Shown in pieces: positions 36,845-45,943 of a stretch of DNA of 64,000 bases; the stretch's first letter is position 1; each line of letters begins with the position of its first letter. The translations under genes and the position numbers were made by a program. This stretch comes from Massilia frigida. Its GTDB lineage: Bacteria > Pseudomonadota > Gammaproteobacteria > Burkholderiales > Burkholderiaceae_D. The notes under the pieces are model-generated. The model saw only the letters and a program-made list of their open reading frames with translations. It did no database searches and was not told where the DNA came from. The stretch lies in contig NZ_WHJG01000014.1 in assembly GCF_011682175.1 (NCBI RefSeq), positions 1-64,000 of the forward strand, given 5' to 3'.

Positions 36845-37462
36845 ATGAAAAACATTGTGATCCTCATTTCCGGGCGCGGCAGCAACATGGAAGCCGTCGT
36901 CCATGCTGCTCGGGAAGAGCAGTGGCCGGCGCGCATCGCGGCCGTCATCAGCAACAAGGCGGATGCCAAAGGCCTCGAATTTGCCCAGTCGCACGGCATC
37001 CCGACCGCCGTGGTCGCCAACAAGGAATTCGCCACGCGCGAAGCGTTCGATGCCGCCCTGCGCGACACCATCGACCGCTTTGCGCCTGACCTGGTGGTGC
37101 TGGCCGGTTTCATGCGCATCCTCACGCCAGGCTTTGTCGCCCATTACGACGGGCGCATGCTCAATATTCATCCCTCGCTGCTGCCGCTGTTTCCCGGCCT
37201 GCACACCCACCAGCAGGCGCTCGACGCCGGCGTGGCCAGGCACGGCGCCACGGTGCATTTCGTCACTGCCGAACTCGATCACGGCCCGGCCGTGCTCAAG
37301 GCGGAAGTCGAGGTGCTGCCGGGCGATACCGCCGACACCCTGGCCGCGCGCGTGCTGGTGCAGGAACACACGCTCTATCCGCGCGCGATCCGCCTGTTCG
37401 TCGAGGACCGGCTCAGCATCGACAACGGCGACGTTCGCATCGCCGAACCAACAAATAATTAA
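36845..37462 (+). CDS. purN: Phosphoribosylglycinamide formyltransferase 1
   Basis: A 205-residue folate-dependent GAR transformylase, which transfers a formyl group from 10-formyltetrahydrofolate to GAR in purine synthesis. Visible: VILISGRGSNMEAV (phosphate loop), VVLAGFMRILTPGFV, the catalytic core MLNIHPSLLPLFPGLHTHQQ with Asn/His, and ATVHFVTAELDHGP with the catalytic Asp. Normal length. It is 12 nt upstream of an rRNA methyltransferase gene, so the two likely share an operon. Confidence 0.96.
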   Translation: MKNIVILISGRGSNMEAVVHAAREEQWPARIAAVISNKADAKGLEFAQSHGIPTAVVANKEFATREAFDAALRDTIDRFAPDLVVLAGFMRILTPGFVAHYDGRMLNIHPSLLPLFPGLHTHQQALDAGVARHGATVHFVTAELDHGPAVLKAEVEVLPGDTADTLAARVLVQEHTLYPRAIRLFVEDRLSIDNGDVRIAEPTNN

Positions 37463-37474
37463 CCAAGGAATACC

Positions 37475-38791
37475 ATGAGATTGCCACCAGCGATACTCGC
37501 CAATACCGAAGAAGTATTGCGCGAGATCTTGCGTTTTTCGGCGCCCGCCGACTCCACTTTGTCGCGCTACTTCAAAGACCACCCGCGCTTGGGTTCGCGC
37601 GAGCGCGGCGCCGTGGCGGAAGGCATTTACGCCATCCTGCGCAATAAATCCTTCTTTACCGACTTCGCCGAAGCGGGCGCCAGCCCGACCATGCGCCGCC
37701 TGACCATCCTCGGCCTGGCCGAAGCGGTGGGCGTCGATTCGCTGGGCGGCCTGACTGAGGAAGAAACCGAATTCCTGAACCGCATCCAGGAAATCGACCG
37801 CAACCTGATGCCGCCGCAAATGCGCTCGAACCTGCCGAAGTGGCTGTTCGACAAGTTCGTGGCCCAGTATGGCGAAGCCGAAACGCTGGCCCTGTCGCAC
37901 GCCCTGAACCAGCCGGCCCCGCTCGACCTGCGCGTCAATTCGATCAAGGCCACGCGCGATGAAGTCGTCGCCGGCCTGGCCGAAGCGCCGATCGAAGCGA
38001 TGCCGATGCCGTACGCGCCGCTCGGCCTGCGCGTGCTGAAAAAGCCAACCCTGCAAAACCTGCCGCTGTTTAAGAGCGGCGCGATCGAGGTGCAGGACGA
38101 GGGCAGCCAGGTACTGTCCCAGATCGTCGGCGCCAAGCGCGGCGAGATGGTGGTCGATTTCTGCGCCGGCGCAGGCGGCAAGACCCTGGCGCTGGGTGCG
38201 CTGATGCGCAACACCGGCCGTCTGTACGCCTTCGATATTTCCGAAAAGCGTCTCGCCAAGCTCAAGCCGCGCCTGGCGCGCAGCGGCCTGTCGAACGTGC
38301 ATCCGGTGCAGATCGCGCACGAACGCGATGCCAAGATCAAGCGCCTGGCCGGCAAGATCGACCGCGTGCTGGTCGACGCGCCATGCTCGGGCCTGGGTAC
38401 CCTGCGCCGCAATCCGGACGTGAAATGGCGCCAGAAGGTGGAAGCCGTCGCTGAAATGCAGGAAAAGCAAGCCTCGATCCTGGACGGCGCGGCGCGCCTG
38501 CTCAAGGGTGGCGGCCGCCTGGTGTACGCCACCTGCAGCCTGCTGGACGAAGAGAACGACTTCATCGTCGAGCAATTCCTGGCGGCCCATCCGGAATTCG
38601 ACCTGGTGCCGATGAGCAAAGTGCTGGCTGAGCAAAAGATCGACCTGGACATGGGCGACTACCTCAAGCTGCTGCCGCACAAGCACCACACCGACGGCTT
38701 CTTCGCCGCCGTGATGGAGCGCAAGCCAATGGCGCCGAAGCCACCGAAAGACAAGCCGGCTGACGAGATCGACGCCGACGCCGACGAATAA
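37475..38791 (+). CDS. RsmB/NOP-family RNA m5C methyltransferase
   Basis: A 438-residue SAM-dependent RNA cytosine-5 methyltransferase. An N-terminal helical NusB-like region is followed by the catalytic domain: VVDFCAGAGGKTLALGA (SAM loop), DAPCSGLGTLRRNPD with one catalytic Cys, and YATCSLLDEENDFIVEQFL with the second. The family includes RsmB, which modifies 16S rRNA C967; I cannot fix the target from sequence. AAGGA-like AACCAAGGAATACC precedes the ATG. A highly acidic C-terminal tail (ADEIDADADE) is present. Confidence 0.92.
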   Translation: MRLPPAILANTEEVLREILRFSAPADSTLSRYFKDHPRLGSRERGAVAEGIYAILRNKSFFTDFAEAGASPTMRRLTILGLAEAVGVDSLGGLTEEETEFLNRIQEIDRNLMPPQMRSNLPKWLFDKFVAQYGEAETLALSHALNQPAPLDLRVNSIKATRDEVVAGLAEAPIEAMPMPYAPLGLRVLKKPTLQNLPLFKSGAIEVQDEGSQVLSQIVGAKRGEMVVDFCAGAGGKTLALGALMRNTGRLYAFDISEKRLAKLKPRLARSGLSNVHPVQIAHERDAKIKRLAGKIDRVLVDAPCSGLGTLRRNPDVKWRQKVEAVAEMQEKQASILDGAARLLKGGGRLVYATCSLLDEENDFIVEQFLAAHPEFDLVPMSKVLAEQKIDLDMGDYLKLLPHKHHTDGFFAAVMERKPMAPKPPKDKPADEIDADADE

Positions 38792-38808
38792 CCCGCCCAG
38801 CGAGCCCC

Positions 38809-40122
38809 ATGCCCTTATCGAACGTGCTGTCCGACCTGATCGAGGATTTCGACAAACCCAGCTTCCTGTACCAAGCTGGGGCCATCGTTGTTTGTATCGT
38901 ATTGGGATGGGGGCTGGGTTACGCGATCCGGCGTGCCTGGCTGCGCGGCCGCTCCGGGAACGGGGTGGTGCAGATAGGGGTGGAGAGTTTCTCCTATGTG
39001 CTCAGCCCGCTGGCCGTGGTGGGCTTCCTGGGGCTGGCCAAATTGCTGTTCGTGGCAGAACGCTACAATGTGCACCTGCTGCGCCTGGCGCTGCCGCTGT
39101 TCGCGTCGCTGGCGGTGATCCGCCTGGCGTTTTACCTGATGCGGCGCGTGTTTGCGCGTCACGGCCCGGTCGGCGCCGCCATTCTCACCTTCGAAAAAAT
39201 CTTCGCCATGCTGGTCTGGCTGGCGGTGGCCCTGTACATCGCCGGGCTCTGGCCGGATGTGTTCGAGTTCCTCGACGATACCAAGCTGCCGCTCGGCAAA
39301 AACAAGGTATCGATGGCGGCGATCCTGCAAGCCATCGTCTCGGTGGTGGTGCTGCTGATGCTGGCGCTGTGGGCTGGCGCGTCGCTGGAAGAGCGCTTGA
39401 TGGGCGTGCAAGGCATCCATACCTCGTCGCGCGCGGTGATCGGGCGCATGAGCCGCGCCGTGCTGATCATTATTGCCGTGCTCGGCAGCCTGACCCTGGT
39501 CGGCATCGACCTGACCGTGCTGTCGGTATTCGGCGGCGCGCTCGGCGTCGGCCTGGGTCTCGGTATGCAAAAAATTGCCAGCAACTATGTGTCGGGCTTT
39601 GTCATCTTGCTCGAACGCAGCCTTGCCATCGGCGATATGATTTCGGTCGATAAATTCACCGGCAAAGTTACCCATATCAATACCCGCTACACCATCCTGC
39701 AAGGGCTCGATGGGGTCGAGACGGTGTTGCCAAATGAAATGCTCATTTCCGGGCCGGTACAGAACCAGTCGCTGTCGAACCGCTCGATCCGGGTGGCGAC
39801 CACGCTCAGCGTGGCCTACGGCAGCGACCTCGATGTGCTGATCCCGCTGCTCGAACAGCAGCCGCACGGGGTCGAGCGCGTGCTCGACGATCCGGCGCCG
39901 GGGGTGTCGCTGACCAAGTTCGGCGCCGACGGCTACGACCTGGAAGTGGGCTTCTGGATCAGCGATCCGGAAAATGGCCGTGGCGGTGTTTTGTCTGAAG
40001 TAAACAGAAAGATTTACGCCCTGGTCCAGTCGGGCCAGATCAAGCTGGCGTATCCTTCGCGCGACACTCGACTGCTCGATGCCCAGATGGTGTCCGTGCT
40101 GGCCGGTATTTCTCGTCCGTAA
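38809..40122 (+). CDS. MscS-family mechanosensitive channel
   Basis: A 437-residue inner-membrane channel. Several N-terminal helices precede the pore-lining helix with the Gly/Ala pattern GGALGVGLGLGMQKIASNYV, then the beta-domain SGFVILLERSLAIGDMISVD, TGKVTHINTRYTILQGLDGV and VLPNEMLISGPVQN, and a C-terminal alpha/beta vestibule. Longer than E. coli MscS (286) because of extra N-terminal helices. It protects cells from osmotic downshock. It starts 17 nt after the methyltransferase gene and is probably in the purN operon. Confidence 0.92.
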   Translation: MPLSNVLSDLIEDFDKPSFLYQAGAIVVCIVLGWGLGYAIRRAWLRGRSGNGVVQIGVESFSYVLSPLAVVGFLGLAKLLFVAERYNVHLLRLALPLFASLAVIRLAFYLMRRVFARHGPVGAAILTFEKIFAMLVWLAVALYIAGLWPDVFEFLDDTKLPLGKNKVSMAAILQAIVSVVVLLMLALWAGASLEERLMGVQGIHTSSRAVIGRMSRAVLIIIAVLGSLTLVGIDLTVLSVFGGALGVGLGLGMQKIASNYVSGFVILLERSLAIGDMISVDKFTGKVTHINTRYTILQGLDGVETVLPNEMLISGPVQNQSLSNRSIRVATTLSVAYGSDLDVLIPLLEQQPHGVERVLDDPAPGVSLTKFGADGYDLEVGFWISDPENGRGGVLSEVNRKIYALVQSGQIKLAYPSRDTRLLDAQMVSVLAGISRP

Positions 40123-40143
40123 TTGAAATGATTGGTGACAATC

Positions 40144-40157
40144 GTACCGTGCGGTAC
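40144..40157. promoter_or_regulatory. Palindrome upstream of the desaturase gene
   Basis: GTACCG-TG-CGGTAC is a perfect inverted repeat about 80 bp before the desaturase ATG. Its position suits an operator for a fatty-acid-responsive regulator, but no regulator gene is adjacent. Confidence 0.4.
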
Positions 40158-40237
40158 GGTATCGTCGTAAAATGGCTCACTCGATCATTTCCATGCGGCA
40201 TGGTCTGGATGGCAACGAACACCATTTTGGAGCGGTA

Positions 40238-41449
40238 ATGAATTTGTTAAGCACCACCTTGAACGCTGTGCTCGATTTTATGACGACGGGCCTGGTTGGC
40301 CTGTCCGGCTGGGAAGTCGTGATTTATACGCTGATCGTGACGCATATCACGATTGCCAGCGTCACCATCTATTTACACCGCCACCAGGCGCACCGCGCGC
40401 TGGACCTGCATCCGATTCCAAGTCATTTTTTCCGTTTCTGGCTGTGGCTGACCACCGGCCAGGTGACCAAGGAGTGGGCCGCGATTCACCGCAAGCACCA
40501 CGCCAAATGCGACACCGTCGAAGATCCGCACAGCCCGGTCACGCGCGGCATCCGCAAGGTCTTGTTTGAAGGCGCCGAGCTGTATCGCGCCGAATCGAAG
40601 AACCTGGAAACCATGGAGAAGTATGGCCACGGCACGCCGACCGACTGGATCGAACGCAATCTGTATACCCGTTTCAGCTGGCAGGGTGTGGCTTCCCTGC
40701 TGGTGATCAATTTCACACTGTTCGGCGTGATCGGCGTGACCATCTGGGCGATCCAGATGGCGTGGATTCCGATCACCGCGGCCGGCATCATCAACGGCAT
40801 TGGCCACTACTGGGGTTATCGCAATTACGACTGCTCCGACGCGGCCACCAATATCATCCCGTTCGGCATCCTGATCGGCGGCGAAGAGTTGCATAACAAT
40901 CACCACACCTTTGCCACGTCGGCCAAGCTGTCCTCGAAATGGTATGAATTCGATATTGGCTGGTTCTATATTCGCGTGCTGGAAACCCTGGGCCTGGCCA
41001 AGGTGAAGAAAGTGGCGCCGAAGCCGGCTTTTGAACATGGCAAGATGGTCGCCGACCTCGATACCTTGCAGTCGGTGATCGCCAACCGGTATGACGTGAT
41101 GGCGAAATATGCCAAATCGGTCAAGCAGGCCTGGCGCGACGAGTTCGAGCACCTCAAGCACAAGGCCGAGCTGGAAGCGCGCTTCCTGAAGTCCTCGCGC
41201 AAGCTGCTGCAGCGCGAGCCGGGCAAGCTGGAAGATCCGCAGAAACAGCAATTGGTTGAGTTGTTCCAGCACAGCAAGGCACTGGAAACGATGCACCAGA
41301 TGCGGGTGGAACTGGGCGCGATCTGGGAGCGTTCGCATTTCACGCGCGACCAGTTGCTGCAGCAGTTGCAGGACTGGTGCACCCGTGCCGAAGCGTCGGG
41401 TATCAAATCGCTGCAGGAATTCTCGCTGCGCTTGCGCAGCTACGCATAG
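40238..41449 (+). CDS. Membrane fatty-acid desaturase (acyl-CoA delta-9 type) with long C-terminal extension
   Basis: A 403-residue di-iron desaturase. Three histidine boxes are present: HRHQAHR, HRKHH and HNNHH (in GEELHNNHHTFATS), with hydrophobic segments between them as in stearoyl-CoA-type desaturases. These introduce a cis double bond into membrane acyl chains and adjust fluidity. After about residue 270 a charged, helical extension of about 130 residues follows (KHKAELEARFLKSSRKLLQR), absent from the catalytic core. GGAG lies 5-6 nt before the ATG at 40238; an upstream ATG at 40172 would overlap the palindrome. Confidence 0.92.
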   Translation: MNLLSTTLNAVLDFMTTGLVGLSGWEVVIYTLIVTHITIASVTIYLHRHQAHRALDLHPIPSHFFRFWLWLTTGQVTKEWAAIHRKHHAKCDTVEDPHSPVTRGIRKVLFEGAELYRAESKNLETMEKYGHGTPTDWIERNLYTRFSWQGVASLLVINFTLFGVIGVTIWAIQMAWIPITAAGIINGIGHYWGYRNYDCSDAATNIIPFGILIGGEELHNNHHTFATSAKLSSKWYEFDIGWFYIRVLETLGLAKVKKVAPKPAFEHGKMVADLDTLQSVIANRYDVMAKYAKSVKQAWRDEFEHLKHKAELEARFLKSSRKLLQREPGKLEDPQKQQLVELFQHSKALETMHQMRVELGAIWERSHFTRDQLLQQLQDWCTRAEASGIKSLQEFSLRLRSYA

Positions 41450-41476
41450 CACGCAACGTCTTTCTTTAGCCTCAAA

Positions 41477-41588
41477 CTCAAAAACCGTCATTCCCGCGCA
41501 GGGCTAGGCGCCCCCACGGGAATCCAAGGCCTCTCAGATACGCGGAGGAAATTGGATTCCCGCCGACGCGGGAATGACGGTTTTGAGG
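41477..41588. repeat. Large inverted repeat (REP-like) between desaturase and phosphatase
   Basis: Outer arms CTCAAAAACCGTCATTCCCG and its near reverse complement CGCGGGAATGACGGTTTTGA, with inner pairs GGGAATCCAA and TTGGATTCCC. Overall 112 bp and able to fold into one long hairpin. It belongs to the same GTCATTCC/GGAATGAC family as the repeats at 7464 and 54750. Confidence 0.8.
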
Positions 41589-41652
41589 TTGACGGTTCGC
41601 TTGCCGGCGGCAAGCCCGGCCTGTTTGTAATCATTCATCGTCGGACAAGCCC

Positions 41653-42141
41653 ATGACCAAAAAAATCGCCATCCTGTTCATCTGCATGGCCAATTACTGC
41701 CGCTCGCCCACCGCCGAAGGCGTGTTTCGCAGCCGTGCCGCCGCCGCCGGCCTCGAACCCTTCCTGCTGATCGATTCGGCCGCCACCTCCAATTACCGCA
41801 TCGGTTCCGCGCCCGACCCGCGTTCGAGCGAGCACGCCGCCCGCCGCGGCATCGACCTGAGCGGCCAGCGCGCGCGCCAGGTGACGCCGGCCGATTTCGA
41901 GAACTTCGACCATATCTACGCCATGGACCGCCACAACCTGGCCATGCTCGAAAGCGCCTGCCCGCCGCGCTTCCATCACAAACTCGGCCTGCTGATGGAC
42001 TTTGCCACCCGCTCGGACGCGGACGTGGTGCCCGATCCGTACGGCGGCGATATCGATGGTTTCGAACTGGTCCTCGACTATATCGAAGACGCGTCGGACG
42101 GCTTGATTGCCAGCCTGCGCGAGCGCATCGCCAGGGACTGA
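41653..42141 (+). CDS. Low-molecular-weight protein-tyrosine phosphatase
   Basis: A 162-residue LMW phosphatase. The phosphate-binding loop ICMANYCRSPTAE contains the nucleophile Cys and the Arg of the CX5R signature, with Met-Ala-Asn in place of the more usual Gly-Asn; VPDPYGGD holds the general acid Asp. Such enzymes dephosphorylate tyrosine kinases of exopolysaccharide export or arsenate-like substrates; no capsule genes lie nearby. A bidirectional terminator follows. Confidence 0.93.
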   Translation: MTKKIAILFICMANYCRSPTAEGVFRSRAAAAGLEPFLLIDSAATSNYRIGSAPDPRSSEHAARRGIDLSGQRARQVTPADFENFDHIYAMDRHNLAMLESACPPRFHHKLGLLMDFATRSDADVVPDPYGGDIDGFELVLDYIEDASDGLIASLRERIARD

Positions 42142-42157
42142 ACGGGACCCATCATAC

Positions 42158-42190
42158 AAAAGAGCCGCGCACTTGCGTGGGCGGCTCTTT
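42158..42190. terminator. Bidirectional terminator between phosphatase and rpmG
   Basis: AAAGAGCCGC and GCGGCTCTTT form a perfect 10-bp stem flanked by A and T runs, between convergent genes. Confidence 0.88.
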
Positions 42191-42214
42191 CGGTACTGAA
42201 ATCGGGATCGCGGA

Positions 42215-42382
42215 TTACTTGATCTTGGTTTCTTTGTACATCACGTGCTTGCGTGCTTTAGGATCGAACTTCATGATCTCCATTTTAGCAGGCATCGTGC
42301 GCTTGTTTTTATCGGTAGTGTAGAAGTGACCCGTACCTGCGGTCGATTCCAGCTTGATTTTGTCGCGGCCAGTTTTTGCCAT
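42215..42382 (-). CDS. rpmG: 50S ribosomal protein L33
   Basis: A 55-residue ribosomal protein starting [20 protein letters not shown] and ending [14 protein letters not shown]. It matches L33 in length and the conserved KFDPxxRKHVxYKExK block. No zinc-binding Cys pairs, so it is the Cys-free form of L33. It follows rpmB by 13 nt in the same operon, the usual pairing. Confidence 0.97.
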   Translation of the reverse strand: MAKTGRDKIKLESTAGTGHFYTTDKNKRTMPAKMEIMKFDPKARKHVMYKETKIK

Positions 42383-42395
42383 GATAGCTCCCTAA

Positions 42396-42632
42396 TTAAA
42401 CTTTTTCGCCACGGGCACGCATGTCGACCAGCACGGCATCGATGCCGACTTTGTCGATTACGCGCAGACCGGCGTTGGACAGGCGCAGGGAGACCCAGCG
42501 GTTTTCCGATTCCACAAAAATACGACGGTTTTGCAGGTTAGGCAAAAAACGACGCTTCGTTTTGTTGTTAGCGTGGGAGACGTTGTTACCAACCATCGGG
42601 CCCTTGCCAGTTACTTGGCAAACACGTGCCAT
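42396..42632 (-). CDS. rpmB: 50S ribosomal protein L28
   Basis: A 78-residue protein beginning [20 protein letters not shown] with the conserved [13 protein letters not shown] block and [12 protein letters not shown]. Normal length for Cys-type bacterial L28 (a single Cys here). First gene of the rpmB-rpmG operon; AGGAG precedes the ATG. Confidence 0.97.
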   Translation of the reverse strand: MARVCQVTGKGPMVGNNVSHANNKTKRRFLPNLQNRRIFVESENRWVSLRLSNAGLRVIDKVGIDAVLVDMRARGEKV

Positions 42633-42767
42633 AGCGCACTCCTTGAATATATCCAAAATTGGAAAAACAAGAGTATAGCGTGAAAAGCGAAGCCAAATCA
42701 ATGACTTGTGAAAAACAATTGTGTCTTGTGATTTGTTGAATTTAACAATTGGCGAGTGCGGTGCCGC

Positions 42768-43442
42768 TCACATCTGCCCATGCTCCGCGAACGAATGCAC
42801 ATACGGCCCCGCCACCACGAAATGATCGAGCACCCGCACATCGATCAGCGCCAGGGCCTGTACCAGCGCGCGGGTCAGCAGCAGATCGGCCTCGCTGGGG
42901 TCGGGCGTGCCCGATGGGTGGTTGTGCGCCAGCACAATACTGGCCGCGTTGCGCGCCAGCGCCGCTTTCACCACCTCGCGCGGATGCACGCTGGTATGGG
43001 TCAGGGTGCCGCGAAACATTTCGTCGCAGGCGATCAAGCGATTTTTGACGTCCAGAAACAACACGAGGAAGGATTCATGCCGCTGGCGGCCCAGCTGCAT
43101 GCGCAGGTATTGGCGCACCGCCTCCGGCGAGCCCAGGATCGGGCCGCTCTCGAGGCGCTCGCCGATGGCGCGCTGCGCCAGTTCCATCACCGCCTGCAAT
43201 TGCGCGAACTTGGCCGGTCCCAGCCCGTGCACCGTCGAGAACTGCACCAAGCTGGCGTCGAACAAGCCATTGATCGAACCGAAACGCAGCAGCAGGTCGC
43301 GTCCCAGTTCGACCGCGCTCTTTCCGCGCACGCCCACGCGCAGGAACACGGCCAGCAATTCCGGATCGGACAGGGCCGACGCTCCCTCGCTGATGAGCCG
43401 TTCGCGCGGCCGCTGCTGTTCGGGCCAATCCTTGATCCCCAT
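42768..43442 (-). CDS. radC: RadC-type JAB/MPN domain protein
   Basis: A 224-residue protein with an N-terminal helix-hairpin-helix region ([13 protein letters not shown]-like [20 protein letters not shown] and [10 protein letters not shown]) and a C-terminal MPN/JAMM metalloprotease-like domain: [35 protein letters not shown]. Family function is unsettled; RadC is not established in repair. GGAGG precedes the ATG. Lies upstream of the rpmB operon in the same direction, a common order in proteobacteria. Confidence 0.93.
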   Translation of the reverse strand: MGIKDWPEQQRPRERLISEGASALSDPELLAVFLRVGVRGKSAVELGRDLLLRFGSINGLFDASLVQFSTVHGLGPAKFAQLQAVMELAQRAIGERLESGPILGSPEAVRQYLRMQLGRQRHESFLVLFLDVKNRLIACDEMFRGTLTHTSVHPREVVKAALARNAASIVLAHNHPSGTPDPSEADLLLTRALVQALALIDVRVLDHFVVAGPYVHSFAEHGQM

Positions 43443-43656
43443 CGCGCCTCCAGTTTGATGTGAATGAGCAACATGATTGATGTGGCAGGAATTACAATAG
43501 ATGCCGTCAATACCGTGTCCGGCGCGTTGCCGCGCTGGCGCATGACACGCCATTATCGGCGTGCTATCGCGAACGGTACTGATCCCGGCGTGACAAGCGG
43601 CGGGAACCATCCGGCGGGTGCGTCGCCGGAAACCCTTTACCAGACAGGAAAGCGTG

Positions 43657-45339
43657 ATGCGAACATGGGCAATGTGGGCAATCGCCCTGCTTGCGGGGAC
43701 TGCGCAGGCAGGGGCCGATTCACCGAAACGCTGGGTGAGCGCGGACGATGTGCGCCTGCGCGCCCACCCCGGCGCGGATGGCAAGGTGAGGGCGGTCTTG
43801 ATGCGCGGCACCGAGATGAATCTCGACGGCAGCGCCCGCACCAATGGCTTTTGCGCAGCATCCGGCGCGGGCACAGCGGGTTATGTGGCGTGCGACTTCC
43901 TCAGCGCCAAGCCGGTGGCGCGCTCCCAGGCCGGCGTGGATGGGGTCGATGGCGCCCAGCGCTGGGTGAGCGGCAGCGCGCTGACCTTGCGCGAGGCGCC
44001 GCTGCCGACCTCCGCCGCCGTGACGCGCTTGCCGCTCAACACCGTGGTCAAGCTGGTGCGTGAAGATGGCGCCAGCGGCTACTGCGAAGTGCGCTCCGTG
44101 ACCGGCGCGGTCGGCTATACCGCGTGCCGCTACCTGGCGCGCACGCCGGTGATCCTGGCCAATGTGCAGGGCTACCGGCACGACGACAGCGCCCCCATGC
44201 CCGCCGATTACGATCCTGAACGCGTGTTCTGGCTGCAACCGAGCTGGAGTGCATTGGAGCAGTACGCAGATTTCCTCAAGAAACGTTATCCAAAGCTTCC
44301 CCAGCAGGGGCCTTTCCCGCGCAACGAGGCGCTGGAGCGGATGAAGGCCCACCTGGCCCTCGGCACGCATGGCCGCAAGCCGGCCCCCTATGCAAGCTGG
44401 TCCTCCATGCAGCGCCTCGCCTTGCAATACGGCGCAGTGGACAAGGAAACCCGCCGTTTGCAGGCGCAAGGCAAGATCGATGCGCCAGGATTACTCACGC
44501 GTGAGCAAGAAGCCCGGCAGATTGCCGCCGACCTCAGCGATTCGCTCGGCCTCTGGGGCGAGCTGCACAATGCCAGCGAGAGCGAGGGCGCGCGCCGCAT
44601 CGCAGCCGTGGTCGGGGCGCTGGCGTTTACCGAGGTCCAGCCTTCCCTATTCCGCACCGACGAGCAAATAGCGCCGCCCAAGGCGACCGCCGAGCAAGCC
44701 AGCGGCCGTTTCGGCATCGTGTTCCGGCAACTGGTCAACCCGCGCCCCAAGCCGGCGCAGCTGGGGGAAGACGACAATTCGCCGGGCTTGTACGATATGC
44801 TCAGCCGCACCGATGCCCTGGTGCGTTCGGTGCAGCGCGTCCAGCTGAACCGCGACGGCCAATTGCGCGTCACGCCGAGCGTGCTGCGCAAGACCGACAC
44901 CTTGTGGCGCTATGCCGACGAACCCGAATGCTGGGGCTGGACGCCCGGCTTCGCCTTTGGCGACGCCGACGCCGGCCCCTGGCGCTTCTTCGGCAATGAA
45001 GCCGCCGCTACCAGGAAAACCGCCCTCAATCCACCCGGCAGCCTGTTCGCTTTCTACACCACCCTGGACCTGCCGCCCGGCTCAGCGGCGCGCAGGGAGG
45101 CGGCCATGACGCTCGACCGTGGCAAAACGGGCTTTATCCGCGGCACCCATTTGTATTACGACATCGACGCCGACGGCATTGCCGACCTGGCCGTGTGGGA
45201 AGGGGAGGGCAAGGGCCCCGGCCATCTGGACGGCCCCACTCTCACCGACGACCGCTGGTACCGCCTGGTGCTGGTCAACATCAATGGCAGCTGGAAAGTG
45301 CTCGGCAGCGACAACTTCGCCTACGGCTGCGGCTGCTGA
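43657..45339 (+). CDS. Secreted protein with two SH3-like domains, unknown function
   Basis: A 560-residue exported protein (signal peptide [13 protein letters not shown]). Two N-terminal SH3b-like modules repeat the pattern [15 protein letters not shown] and [15 protein letters not shown], each closing with a GY-xxC-xxL strand ([20 protein letters not shown]). The central region is unassigned, and the C-terminal part has [20 protein letters not shown], a calcium-binding-like loop of VCBS/FG-GAP type. The product is rich in Trp near the end and finishes in GCGC. SH3b domains often bind peptidoglycan. AGGAAAG precedes the ATG at 43657. Confidence 0.8.
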   Translation: MRTWAMWAIALLAGTAQAGADSPKRWVSADDVRLRAHPGADGKVRAVLMRGTEMNLDGSARTNGFCAASGAGTAGYVACDFLSAKPVARSQAGVDGVDGAQRWVSGSALTLREAPLPTSAAVTRLPLNTVVKLVREDGASGYCEVRSVTGAVGYTACRYLARTPVILANVQGYRHDDSAPMPADYDPERVFWLQPSWSALEQYADFLKKRYPKLPQQGPFPRNEALERMKAHLALGTHGRKPAPYASWSSMQRLALQYGAVDKETRRLQAQGKIDAPGLLTREQEARQIAADLSDSLGLWGELHNASESEGARRIAAVVGALAFTEVQPSLFRTDEQIAPPKATAEQASGRFGIVFRQLVNPRPKPAQLGEDDNSPGLYDMLSRTDALVRSVQRVQLNRDGQLRVTPSVLRKTDTLWRYADEPECWGWTPGFAFGDADAGPWRFFGNEAAATRKTALNPPGSLFAFYTTLDLPPGSAARREAAMTLDRGKTGFIRGTHLYYDIDADGIADLAVWEGEGKGPGHLDGPTLTDDRWYRLVLVNINGSWKVLGSDNFAYGCGC

Positions 45340-45407
45340 ACAGGCGGCGCTTGTCGCCCGCCCGCAATCAAATGCGGGCAGGCGAGGCCATTCGGCCCAG
45401 CGTGGCT

Positions 45408-45413
45408 TACAAT
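45408..45413 (+). promoter_or_regulatory. -10 box before fkpB
   Basis: TACAAT lies 18 nt before the first possible fkpB start, giving a very short leader. Confidence 0.4.
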
Positions 45414-45431
45414 GGCGCTTTGCACGCCTCG

Positions 45432-45896
45432 ATGACTACCATGTCCACTACTTCCCCCGCCGTCGTCACCGAATCGGCTTACCTGACCCTGCATTACCGC
45501 CTGGCCACCGCTGACGGTACCGACCTGATCACGACCTTCGCCGGCAACCCGGCCACCCTGATGATGGGCAGCGGCCAGCTCGCGCCCTTCCTCGAAACCT
45601 GCCTGATGGGCTTGCCGGAGGGCACGCACGAAACCTTCCAGCTGGCCCCGGCGCAAGCGTTCGGCGAGCGCAACCCGGAACTGGTGCGCGATGTCTCGCG
45701 CGCCACCCTGGACGAGAACTCGGCCCCCGGCGCCGACTATAAAGTGGGCGACCTGGTCGACTTCGCCGCGCCCGGCGGCGGCCGCTTTGCCGGTGTGCTG
45801 CGCCAGTTCGGCGACGGTGTGGTGACATTCGACTTCAACCATCCGCTGGCGGGCCAGTCCTTGCAATTCGAAGTTCGGCTGATTTCCGTACTTTAA
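45432..45896 (+). CDS. fkpB: FKBP-type peptidyl-prolyl isomerase (SlpA-like)
   Basis: A 154-residue cytoplasmic FKBP-type isomerase with a chaperone insert (IF domain) as in SlyD/SlpA: LTLHYRLATADGTDLITTF, GSGQLAPFLETCLMGLPEGT, AFGERNPELVRDVSRATL and VVTFDFNHPLAGQSLQFEV, where the final NHPLAG motif is the SlpA hallmark. It catalyses cis-trans isomerisation of prolyl bonds. Located 47 nt before ispH, the same order as in E. coli. Two ATGs three codons apart are possible starts. Confidence 0.93.
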   Translation: MTTMSTTSPAVVTESAYLTLHYRLATADGTDLITTFAGNPATLMMGSGQLAPFLETCLMGLPEGTHETFQLAPAQAFGERNPELVRDVSRATLDENSAPGADYKVGDLVDFAAPGGGRFAGVLRQFGDGVVTFDFNHPLAGQSLQFEVRLISVL

Positions 45897-45943
45897 TTGG
45901 TGTTGTATATATAACTGTTGCATAAATAATACAGAGGTTCATC

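Noticed and set aside
36806-38689. 627-residue minus-strand frame opposite purN and the RsmB-type gene
   Set aside because: Both sense genes carry full catalytic motifs; antisense product is motif-free.
43464-44063. 199-residue plus-strand frame overlapping the SH3 protein start
   Set aside because: The overlapping SH3 protein frame has a signal peptide and paired domains; this frame is arginine/glycine-rich noise.
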